Assembly (NCBI GenBank): GCA_028823185.1
Contig: JAPKBY010000038.1
Span: forward strand, 1 to 9,769
Origin: Planctomycetota bacterium
GTDB lineage: Bacteria > Planctomycetota > UBA1135 > GCA-002686595
Direction: 5' to 3'
DNA: 9,769 nt
Position numbers and translations under genes: made by a program. The first letter of the stretch is position 1, and each line of letters begins with the position of its first letter. Positions 1 to 5,717 of the stretch are shown piece by piece. The notes beneath the pieces are model-generated. The model worked only from the letters and a program-made list of their open reading frames with translations, was not told where the DNA came from and made no database searches.

Positions 1-234
1 GAGTCGGAGAGAGCTCTCGCCCTCGCCCCTGAGAGCGAGAAGGAGAAGTTCCAAGGTAAATTGGACCGGCTGCGCGAGATGATCGCTGACGCCCATGACA
101 CCCTCGCGTGGGCGCTCTTCTTCAATGGGGAATACGAAGAGGCTGTTGCTGAGTCGGAGAGAGCCCTGGGGCTCGCTCCGGAAGGCACGAAGGAGCAATT
201 CCAAGGCCAATTGGACCGGCTGCGCGGGATGATC
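1..234 (+). repeat. 150-bp-period direct repeat inside the TPR gene
   Basis: Bases 1-84 and 151-234 align without gaps at 69 of 84 positions by my count (22 of 28 residues identical). Conservation at silent sites suggests a fairly recent internal duplication or ongoing homogenisation. The first copy starts at the window edge, so more copies may lie upstream. Confidence 0.8.
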
Positions 235-264
235 GACGAGGCCCGGGCGGAAGAGGACGGTTAG
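1..264 (+). CDS. TPR-repeat protein, C-terminal fragment (5' end outside window)
   Basis: The frame is open from the first base to a TAG at 262-264, so only the last 87 residues are visible and no start codon is in the window. Residues 31-60 read as a tetratricopeptide repeat: an LAWALFFNGEYEEA helix pair followed by a second helix ending in a proline. The block beginning ESERAL and ending in a DRLRxMI helix occurs twice, at bases 1-84 and 151-234. This is a 50-residue (150-base) period, longer than the 34-residue TPR unit, so each unit seems to be one TPR plus a linker helix. The tail is acidic and ends the protein without a further domain. TPRs are protein-protein interaction scaffolds; no partner can be named from this fragment. 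The gene converges on the GPx gene across 48 bp. The TPR class is fairly sure, the function unknown. Confidence 0.7.
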   Translation, partial: ESERALALAPESEKEKFQGKLDRLREMIADAHDTLAWALFFNGEYEEAVAESERALGLAPEGTKEQFQGQLDRLRGMIDEARAEEDG

Positions 265-286
265 GGCGCTCTGCGGCGTCCAGTCC

Positions 287-302
287 AGCTCTAACGAGAG
301 CT
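287..302. terminator. Hairpin between convergent TPR and GPx genes
   Basis: A perfect 6-bp inverted repeat, AGCTCT-AACG-AGAGCT, sits in the 48-bp gap between the two stop codons. Position and symmetry fit a shared bidirectional terminator, but neither side has a T run, so intrinsic termination would be weak. It may be only a 3'-end stabilising stem. Confidence 0.35.
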
Positions 303-312
303 TGCGGAGGCG

Positions 313-894
313 TTAGTCCATGAGCGCGGCTTGGAGAGCGGCGACGAGGTCTTCGTCGTTCGGGGACGTCGTTGAGGAGAAGAACTCGAGCGGGGTGCCG
401 TCGGCGGCGATGAGGTATTTGCCGAAGTTCCAACCAGGCAGGTCGCCGGTCTTGGTGCCGAGCAAGGAGTAGAGCTCGGACTGACCCTCGCCCTCCTTGG
501 TCTGGAGCTTGGCGAAGATGGGGAAGCTGACCTCGTAGTTGTCCGTGCAGAAGCTGCGGATCTCTGCAGGTGAGCCAGGCTCTTGGCCGCCGAAGTCATT
601 GCAGGGGAAGGCGAGGACCGTGAAGCCCGAGGGGCCGTACTGCTCGTGCAAGGCTTGCAGCGCCTCGTACTGCGGCGTCAGGCCACACTTCGAGGCGACG
701 TTCACCACGAGGGAGACCTTGCCGGCATAGTCAGAGAGCGGGGCAGCTTCGCCCTCGAGGGTCTGGGTCTCCAAGTTGTAGACGCCGGTGGCGCTCCACT
801 TCGCGGTGAGCTCCGGCGTGATGGTGGCGTCGCTCGTGCATGCAGATGCGATGAGCGCGAGGCTGAGGAAGAGAGGGCGAAGTTGAATTACCAT
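313..894 (-). CDS. Lipoprotein glutathione peroxidase (thioredoxin-type, Cys-based)
   Basis: This 193-residue protein reduces hydroperoxides with a cysteine thiol. The N-terminus is a hydrophobic export signal ending IASAC, a slightly atypical lipobox (Ala at -3), so lipidation at Cys19 would place the enzyme on an envelope membrane. The GPx signatures are intact: NVASKCGLT with peroxidatic Cys70, LAFPCNDFGGQEPG with catalytic Gln104, and WNFGKY with Trp155 and Asn156, completing the Cys-Gln-Trp-Asn tetrad. Cys116, before NYEVSFPIF, matches the resolving cysteine of thioredoxin-dependent GPx enzymes, so a thioredoxin-like periplasmic donor is more likely than glutathione (inference). There is no in-frame TGA or selenocysteine. 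The ATG lies inside the end of the upstream galM-like gene (ATGGTAA overlap) without a clear ribosome-binding site, implying translational coupling. Family assignment is near certain; lipidation is likely. Confidence 0.93.
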   Translation of the reverse strand: MVIQLRPLFLSLALIASACTSDATITPELTAKWSATGVYNLETQTLEGEAAPLSDYAGKVSLVVNVASKCGLTPQYEALQALHEQYGPSGFTVLAFPCNDFGGQEPGSPAEIRSFCTDNYEVSFPIFAKLQTKEGEGQSELYSLLGTKTGDLPGWNFGKYLIAADGTPLEFFSSTTSPNDEDLVAALQAALMD

Positions 895-2000
895 GCGAAG
901 CGGTACTCCGTGCGTTGATTGTAGGTGTCACCCGGCTGCAAGAGCGTCGTCGGGAAGCCGCGGTGATTGGGGGAGTCAGGGAAGTGCTGGGCCTCCAAGC
1001 AGATGGCGGAGCGCTGCGGGTAGGTCTGCTCGCTCTTGCCTGTCTGGCCGAAGAGGTAGTTGCCCGTGTAGACCTGGAGGCCAGGCTCCGTGGTGTGGAC
1101 GGTCATGGAGCGGCGGCTCGCCGGGTCGTGGAGATAGGCCGCAGTCCTCAGCGCGCCTGGCGTGCCCTCGAGGACGAAGTTGTGATCTATCCCGAGCGCA
1201 GCCGTCGCAGAGAGCGTCTCTGTGTGTTTGCGCAGGCTGGTTGGGATGCGGAAGTCGAATGGTGTGCTCGCGATCGGTCTGATCTCGCCTGTCGGGATCA
1301 TTGTCTCGTCGGTCGGCGTGTAACGTGAAGCGAAGACCTGAAGCTCGTGGTCAAGCACCGTGCCTGAGCCAGCGCCGGAGAGGTTGAAGTAGCTGTGATG
1401 AGTGAGGTTGAGATGTGTCGGCGCTGTGGTGTCGGCTTCATACTCGATCACGAGGGCGTTCTCATTCGTCAGGGTGTAGGTGACGACGATCGCGACCTCT
1501 CCCGGATAGCCCTCCTCACCATCAGGGCTCGTGTAGCTGAAGCGCACTGAAGATGAGCTCGTCACAGCCGCTGTCCAGATCACCTTGTCTAAGCCACGGG
1601 TGCCGCCGTGGAGGTGGTTGGGTCCATTGTTCGTTGCGAGCTGATAAGAGTCTGCGTCGATCGTGAACTGCCCGTTAGCGATCCTGTTTGCGTAGCGGCC
1701 GGCGGTGCAGCCGAAGTATTGATTGCTGTCTGAGAGGTAGCCGGTCATGTCGTCAAATCCGAGCACGACATCTGCGGTGCGGCCGATCGAGCTCGGGACG
1801 TGGAGCTCGTAGAGCGTCGCTCCCCAGTTGTGAACGCAAGCGATCATTCCCTTGCTGTTGCGCAGTTCAAACCAGCGGATGTCTTCGCCCGAGGGGGCCT
1901 TGCCAAAGACTCCAGAGCGTACTGATGGGGAAGATGATTCCATGGATTGACAGCTTAGAAGGGGCAAGAGGAGGACAGCGAGTGCTTTGAGACGATTCAT
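888..2000 (-). CDS. galM: Aldose 1-epimerase (mutarotase), predicted lipoprotein
   Basis: Mutarotase interconverting the alpha and beta anomers of galactose, glucose and similar aldoses. I chose the ATG at 2000 (370 residues) because it is followed at once by a signal sequence ending LLSC (Cys17 lipidation). The longer frame from 2069 adds 23 polar residues ahead of the signal and runs into the divergent intergenic region. Family landmarks are complete: GRYANRI, NHLHGG with His131, THLNLTHHSYFNL with the second-site His202, GIDHNFVL with Asp272, and ICLEAQHFPDSPN with catalytic Glu336. Residues correspond to the His/His/Asp/Glu set of known GalM enzymes. Export makes this a periplasmic or surface enzyme, perhaps acting on sugars released from polysaccharide before uptake (inference). 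It is the first gene of a two-gene unit with the GPx. No good Shine-Dalgarno sequence is visible. Confidence 0.92.
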   Translation of the reverse strand: MNRLKALAVLLLPLLSCQSMESSSPSVRSGVFGKAPSGEDIRWFELRNSKGMIACVHNWGATLYELHVPSSIGRTADVVLGFDDMTGYLSDSNQYFGCTAGRYANRIANGQFTIDADSYQLATNNGPNHLHGGTRGLDKVIWTAAVTSSSSVRFSYTSPDGEEGYPGEVAIVVTYTLTNENALVIEYEADTTAPTHLNLTHHSYFNLSGAGSGTVLDHELQVFASRYTPTDETMIPTGEIRPIASTPFDFRIPTSLRKHTETLSATAALGIDHNFVLEGTPGALRTAAYLHDPASRRSMTVHTTEPGLQVYTGNYLFGQTGKSEQTYPQRSAICLEAQHFPDSPNHRGFPTTLLQPGDTYNQRTEYRFAW

Positions 2001-2052
2001 GGCGACTATTGGACGATGAACAGCGAGAGCCGACAAGTGGCGTGCCGATCTT

Positions 2053-2065
2053 CCGATCTGATCGG
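2053..2065. promoter_or_regulatory. 13-bp dyad in the galM/peroxidase divergent region
   Basis: CCGATCTGATCGG has 5-bp arms around a 3-base centre, and a further CCGATC lies just to its left at 2045-2050. It sits 52 bp upstream of the galM start and 78 bp upstream of the peroxidase start, within the only non-coding stretch between them (2001-2143). An operator serving both genes is possible but rests on symmetry alone. I see no convincing -35/-10 pair for either gene in this gap. Confidence 0.25.
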
Positions 2066-2143
2066 GCATTCTTGGCGCCTGGACTATGGGCAGACAGGGA
2101 TAGAAGCGTTAATTTGCCGTGCCTCACAACCCACACATCAGCC

Positions 2144-3352
2144 ATGAACCATAAGCACCTAGCTCTACCGATCCTTCTCGTCGTTGCATGTCAATTGCTG
2201 CCCTCCTTTGAGGCCGGGCTCGAACTCGGAGCGCCTGGGACTCTCTCAGTGGATGAGATCCGCGCCTCCTTGAAGGAGGCGGACGCCCACAAGGTGTTCG
2301 TTCCAGTAGGGCCGGTCGGGATGCCTGCAGACCTCTCTGATTACATCCCAGCAGACAATCAGATGACGAAGGCCAAGGTAGAGCTCGGCAGGCAGCTCTA
2401 CTTTGATCCCCGCCTCTCTGGGGATGGGACGATCGCTTGTGCGAGCTGCCATCACCCAGACATGGGGTGGACAGACAACGCAGCTTTCTCAACAGGGATT
2501 CATGGGCACATCACAGGGGTCGGTGCGCCGACCGTGATGAATCGAATCCTCGGAAGCACTCAGTTCTGGGATGGCCGCGCAGGGACCTTGGAGCTACAGG
2601 CCGAGGGCCCTGTCGCAGCGCCGGGTGAGATGGGCTTCACTTGGGATGCGGCAGAAGAGCTGTGTCGAGAGATCGAAGGCTATGAGCTGCAATTTCAAGC
2701 GGTCTTTGGCGCGTCAGCGACCAAGCTGACGATCACTCAGGCGATGGCGACCTTTGAGCGCACAGTCTTTGCTGGCGGAAGCCCATACGATCATTTTGAG
2801 CGCGCTACACCTTTCTACAGCCTTGATATGGAGGAAGGGCTTGATATGGAGGAAGAGGCAGACGCTGAGCTCATCGCTCGATACGAAGAGGCGATGAAGG
2901 GAGAGGATGATCATCCGATGACGGAAGCCTCTAAGCGTGGACGAGAGCTCTTCTTTGGCAAGGCTAGCTGCAGCGCCTGTCACGTCGGCCCGGACCTCTC
3001 GGACGAGCAATTCCACAACATCGGGATCGGGCAGCAAGGAGAAGAGCCCTTCCTGGGCCGCTTCGCTGTGACCGGAGATGAGGCTGATCGAGGCGCGACC
3101 AAGACTCCAGGTCTGCACAATATCGCAGACAGCGCGCCCTATATGCACGACGGGAGCGAAGCGACGCTCGTTGAGGTCATCTTGCACTACAACCGTGGCG
3201 GGATGAATGAGGATGGCACGACCTCTTCTCACCTCTCAGATAAGATCTTCAAGCTGAATCTCACCGGGGAAGAGATCTACGATCTCGCTGAATTCTTAGA
3301 GCAGGGCCTGTCCGGGACCGTGACCTCAGTCGAGATCCCGCGCTTGCCCTGA
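2144..3352 (+). CDS. Di-haem cytochrome c peroxidase, MauG/CcpA superfamily
   Basis: A 402-residue exported di-haem protein. The ATG at 2144 is preferred because a signal sequence follows directly (hydrophobic to VVAC, Cys16, a possible lipobox); the frame extends upstream to 2009 but adds only polar residues. Haem-binding CxxCH motifs are C99-A-S-C-H103 and C276-S-A-C-H280. Family blocks FWDGRAGTLE (141-150), AMATFERTVFAGGSPYDHF (200-218), TKTPGLHNIADSAPYMHDGS (319-338) and HYNRGG (348-353) are all present. Canonical members reduce H2O2 in the periplasm using electrons from small c-type cytochromes; MauG relatives oxidise protein substrates instead. Tyr349 falls where CcpA has its Met ligand, favouring a MauG-like haem. 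An acidic insert at about residues 222-258, with a duplicated hexapeptide, separates the haem domains. There is no obvious Shine-Dalgarno sequence. Family certain, substrate unknown. Confidence 0.93.
   Translation: MNHKHLALPILLVVACQLLPSFEAGLELGAPGTLSVDEIRASLKEADAHKVFVPVGPVGMPADLSDYIPADNQMTKAKVELGRQLYFDPRLSGDGTIACASCHHPDMGWTDNAAFSTGIHGHITGVGAPTVMNRILGSTQFWDGRAGTLELQAEGPVAAPGEMGFTWDAAEELCREIEGYELQFQAVFGASATKLTITQAMATFERTVFAGGSPYDHFERATPFYSLDMEEGLDMEEEADAELIARYEEAMKGEDDHPMTEASKRGRELFFGKASCSACHVGPDLSDEQFHNIGIGQQGEEPFLGRFAVTGDEADRGATKTPGLHNIADSAPYMHDGSEATLVEVILHYNRGGMNEDGTTSSHLSDKIFKLNLTGEEIYDLAEFLEQGLSGTVTSVEIPRLP
2822..2857 (+). repeat. 18-bp tandem duplication in the peroxidase gene
   Basis: Two adjacent 18-base units, 2822-2839 and 2840-2857, differ at one base (17 of 18 identical). 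They are in frame and encode LDMEEG followed by LDMEEE in the acidic linker between the haem domains, so the duplication lengthens the linker without disturbing the fold. Confidence 0.9.
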
Positions 3353-3385
3353 AGGCTGCCCCTTCCGGGCCGCGCCTAATGCCCC

Positions 3386-3391
3386 TAGAAT
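3386..3391 (+). promoter_or_regulatory. Candidate -10 element for ychF
   Basis: TAGAAT matches the sigma70 -10 consensus at five of six positions and lies 34 bp before the ychF ATG, in the 73-bp gap after the peroxidase stop. The -35 region is poor (TTCCGG at 17-bp spacing). If used, transcription would start near 3398, just before the hairpin at 3400-3417. Confidence 0.3.
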
Positions 3392-3399
3392 CCTCGGCT

Positions 3400-3417
3400 A
3401 GCCTCCCAACGGAGGCT
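3400..3417 (+). promoter_or_regulatory. Hairpin containing the ychF ribosome-binding site
   Basis: AGCCTCCCAACGGAGGCT forms a perfect 7-bp stem with a CAAC loop. Its 3' arm contains GGAGG (3411-3415), a strong Shine-Dalgarno sequence 10 bases before the ychF ATG at 3426. Pairing would hide the site from the ribosome, and binding of ribosomes would need the stem to open. No T run follows, so it is not a terminator for the peroxidase gene. Confidence 0.55.
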
Positions 3418-3425
3418 CATCAAAT

Positions 3426-4514
3426 ATGGCTCTCTCATGCGGCATCGTCGGCCTGCCTAACGTCGGCAAATCTACCCTCTTCTCAGCCTTCTCCGAGGCC
3501 GAGGCAGAGGTAGGAAACTTTCCCTTCTGCACGATCGAGCCAAACATGGCGATCGTGGAGGTCCCTGATGATCGCTTGGAGGAGATCCATTCGAGAATTC
3601 AAACTCAGAAGGTGATCCCTGCGGTCGTCCAAGTGACGGACATCGCTGGCCTCGTGAAAGGGGCGAGCGAGGGCGAGGGGATGGGCAATCAATTCCTCGG
3701 GAACATCAAGGAGTGCAGCGCGATCATGCACGTCGTGCGCTGCTTTGGTGGAGACAAGGTCGTTCGTGAAGACCCGGTCGATCCGATCGGTGACATCGAG
3801 GTGATCGAGCTCGAGCTAGCGCTCGCTGATCTCTCTACAGTGCGCCGAGGGATGGATCGTGTCGCGAAGAAGGCGCGCGTCGATAAAGACCTCGCCTTAG
3901 AGTTGGCTGTGATGGTTAGAGCAGAGGAGCTGTTGGCCGCGGGTGGACAGATGCGCTCGGTGGAGTGGAATGAGCTCGAGCGCAAGGTGCTCAAGCCGCT
4001 CTGCTTGATGACGATCAAGCCAGTGCTCTACGTCGCGAACGTCGCAGATGATGATCTGGATGGAAGCTCTGATTATGCGCAATGCGTCGCGAAGTACGCG
4101 GAAGAGAACAAGAGCGAGTGGCGGCCGGTCTGCGGAGATCTAGAGCTAGAGCTGAGGCGCCTCGACGATGAGGAGGCTCAGATGTTCATGGACGAGCTCG
4201 GAGTCGAGGAGTTGGGCCTCGGACGTTTGATCAAAGCTGTCTACAAGTTGATCGGTCTCCAGACCTACTTCACCGCTGGCGAGAAGGAGGTCCGCGCTTG
4301 GACGATACGGGCGGGAGACACCGCGCCAAAAGCTGCTGGAGTCATCCACACTGACTTTGAGGACAAGTTCATTCGTGCTCAGATCTATGGTTTAGGAGAT
4401 CTGATCGAGTACGGCACTGAGGCCGCGGTGAAGGCGGCAGGTAAGCTGCGCACCGAGGGCAAAGATTATTTGATGCAGGAGGGCGACATCGCCCACTTCC
4501 TGTTCGGTAAGTGA
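3426..4514 (+). CDS. ychF: Redox-responsive ribosome-binding ATPase YchF/OLA1
   Basis: Obg-family P-loop NTPase of 362 residues, the usual full length for YchF. The G1 loop GLPNVGKST is at residues 9-17, the FPFCTIEPN switch region at 32-40, G3 DIAGLVKGASEGEGMGNQFL at 72-91 (a hydrophobic Leu in place of the catalytic Gln, as in HAS-NTPases), a coiled-coil arm around 130-185, G4-like NVAD at 205-208, and a C-terminal TGS domain at about 278-361 ending GDIAHFLFGK. Members bind ribosomes and prefer ATP; they affect translation and the oxidative-stress response. The ATG at 3426 is set by GGAGG at 3411-3415 and by the P-loop beginning only eight residues in. The Asp208 in G4, where Glu is usual, is notable. 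The gene converges on fbp, with 22 bp between the stops. Confidence 0.97.
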   Translation: MALSCGIVGLPNVGKSTLFSAFSEAEAEVGNFPFCTIEPNMAIVEVPDDRLEEIHSRIQTQKVIPAVVQVTDIAGLVKGASEGEGMGNQFLGNIKECSAIMHVVRCFGGDKVVREDPVDPIGDIEVIELELALADLSTVRRGMDRVAKKARVDKDLALELAVMVRAEELLAAGGQMRSVEWNELERKVLKPLCLMTIKPVLYVANVADDDLDGSSDYAQCVAKYAEENKSEWRPVCGDLELELRRLDDEEAQMFMDELGVEELGLGRLIKAVYKLIGLQTYFTAGEKEVRAWTIRAGDTAPKAAGVIHTDFEDKFIRAQIYGLGDLIEYGTEAAVKAAGKLRTEGKDYLMQEGDIAHFLFGK

Positions 4515-4536
4515 GCGCGTCCGGAACCTAGCTGTC

Positions 4537-5562
4537 TCAGCCGTGCTGGAGGCGGGAGGTCACTTTCTCGACCTCTTCTTTACTGCCTAGGACGACGCTG
4601 CAGCGCTCGTGAACAGCGCTAGGGTCGATCTCTAGGATGCGCTTTGTGCCAGCGTAGGCGACTCCGCCAGCTTGCTCGATGATCATCGCCATCGGGTTCG
4701 CCTCATACATGAGCCTCAGCTTGCCGTTCGGCGACTTCTCCGTCGGTGGGTAGAGGAAGACTCCGCCCTTGAGGAGGATGCGATGGACATCTGCGACCAT
4801 CGCGCCTGCGTACCGGCTCGAGTAGCCCTCGCCATGTGCCCACTTCAGATAGTCCTGGTACGGCTTAGGGAAGCTATCTGTGTAGGCTTCGTTGACCGAG
4901 TAGCTCTTTGTTCCTTCAGGGATTCTGATGTTCTCATTGACGAGCAGGAACTGACCGACCTCGGGGTCTAAGACGAACATCTGTACGCCATGACCCGTCG
5001 TGAGGACGAGGGTAGTCTGCGGTCCATAGAGCACATAGCCGGCGGCGCACTGATGGATCCCTTGTTGGAGGACGCTGCCCTCGGGAGAGTCAGCGCGACG
5101 GTCATGTCGGAGGATGCTGAAGATCGTTCCGATGCCGCCGCAGACGTCGATATTTGAAGAGCCATCGAGCGGGTCAAAGAGCACGACATAGGGTCTCTCT
5201 GAGTTCATATTGGACTCAACCAAGAGAGGCTTTTCGTTCTCCTCGCTGGCGACGATCGCGACTCCGGAGCGCCTGCCGAGGCAGCGCAGGAGGGCTTCGT
5301 TTGCGATCACATCCAGGCGCTGTTGAATCTCTCCCTGGACGTTCTCTGTCTCCATAGATCCGAGCACGTCCACGAGCGCGCCGCGCCGGACCTTCGCTGC
5401 GATGAATTTGGCGGCGAGGCTGATGGCCGAGAGGACCCAAGTGAAGGTCTCCGTCTCGCTGGCATGGCGCTGATCCTCAGCGAGCAGATAGCTCTGGATC
5501 GTCGTGAGGTTCTCATTGCCGATGAGGCGAATGGAGTCTGTGGGGAGCTGGTTCGTGGGCAT
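4537..5562 (-). CDS. fbp: Fructose-1,6-bisphosphatase, class I
   Basis: Hydrolyses fructose 1,6-bisphosphate to fructose 6-phosphate and phosphate, the irreversible step of gluconeogenesis, in the cytosol. At 341 residues it has normal class I length. Visible motifs are VASEENE (Glu107/Glu108), the metal-binding VLFDPLDGSSNID (Asp130 and Asp133), NEAYTDSFPKPYQDY (224-238), YAGAMVADVHRILLKGGVFLYP (251-272) and the C-terminal signature KLRLMYEANPMAMIIEQAGG (281-300) with Glu288. All catalytic residues appear intact. The ATG at 5562 is the only plausible start; the upstream bases are C-rich with no clear Shine-Dalgarno sequence. It is probably transcribed alone: the next minus-strand gene upstream ends 155 bp away, and the downstream neighbour ychF points towards it. 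Identification is near certain. Confidence 0.97.
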   Translation of the reverse strand: MPTNQLPTDSIRLIGNENLTTIQSYLLAEDQRHASETETFTWVLSAISLAAKFIAAKVRRGALVDVLGSMETENVQGEIQQRLDVIANEALLRCLGRRSGVAIVASEENEKPLLVESNMNSERPYVVLFDPLDGSSNIDVCGGIGTIFSILRHDRRADSPEGSVLQQGIHQCAAGYVLYGPQTTLVLTTGHGVQMFVLDPEVGQFLLVNENIRIPEGTKSYSVNEAYTDSFPKPYQDYLKWAHGEGYSSRYAGAMVADVHRILLKGGVFLYPPTEKSPNGKLRLMYEANPMAMIIEQAGGVAYAGTKRILEIDPSAVHERCSVVLGSKEEVEKVTSRLQHG

Positions 5563-5641
5563 GGAGAGGGTGGTGGGAGGGCTTACATCTCCATTTCTCG
5601 ACCAGAAGCCCCTCCTAGCCTTGGAGAATGTCCCTAAAGGG

Positions 5642-5657
5642 CTCCCGATGATGGGAG
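5642..5657. repeat. Small inverted repeat in the fbp leader
   Basis: CTCCC-GATGAT-GGGAG gives a 5-bp stem in the 155-bp gap between the SGNH gene and fbp, about 80 bp upstream of the fbp start. It is flanked on the left by a CCCTAAAGGG near-palindrome at 5632-5641. No function is evident. Confidence 0.4.
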
Positions 5658-5667
5658 ATGTGCCTTT

Positions 5668-5695
5668 AAAGTACCCTCGACATAGAAACTTGCAA
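5668..5695 (-). promoter_or_regulatory. Weak candidate promoter for fbp
   Basis: Read on the minus strand, TTGCAA (5695-5690) and TACTTT (5673-5668) are separated by 16 bases. They match the sigma70 consensus at four and three of six positions. The location, roughly 105 bp upstream of fbp, is sensible, but the match is poor. The -35 half overlaps the dyad at 5688-5704. Confidence 0.2.
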
Positions 5696-5704
5696 TTTGC
5701 AAGT
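5688..5704. promoter_or_regulatory. Perfect dyad between the SGNH gene and fbp
   Basis: ACTTGCAATTTGCAAGT has 7-bp arms around ATT. It begins 13 bp past the stop of the minus-strand SGNH gene and lies upstream of fbp, so it could be a weak terminator for the first or an operator for the second. On the minus strand it is followed by TTCTATG rather than a real T run, and the stem is AT-rich, which favours a protein-binding site over an intrinsic terminator. Confidence 0.4.
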
Positions 5705-5717
5705 CGGCCTTTCTTCG

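Noticed and set aside
685..687. Selenocysteine at the GPx active site
   Set aside because: The codon for residue 70 is a cysteine codon (TGT on the minus strand), not TGA.
915..1328. Plus-strand open frame opposite the mutarotase
   Set aside because: Low-complexity Arg/Gly/Ala-rich translation fully antisense to a gene with intact catalytic motifs; no family resemblance.
2001..2069. Longer N-terminus for the mutarotase starting at 2069
   Set aside because: It would put 23 polar residues ahead of a clear lipoprotein signal and overlap the upstream frame of the divergent peroxidase gene.
2009..2143. Longer N-terminus for the di-haem peroxidase starting at 2009
   Set aside because: The signal peptide begins at the ATG at 2144; the upstream residues show no family similarity and the stretch is better read as intergenic.
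3358..3370. Terminator after the peroxidase gene
   Set aside because: GCCC-CTTCC-GGGC is only 4 bp with no T run; too weak to call.
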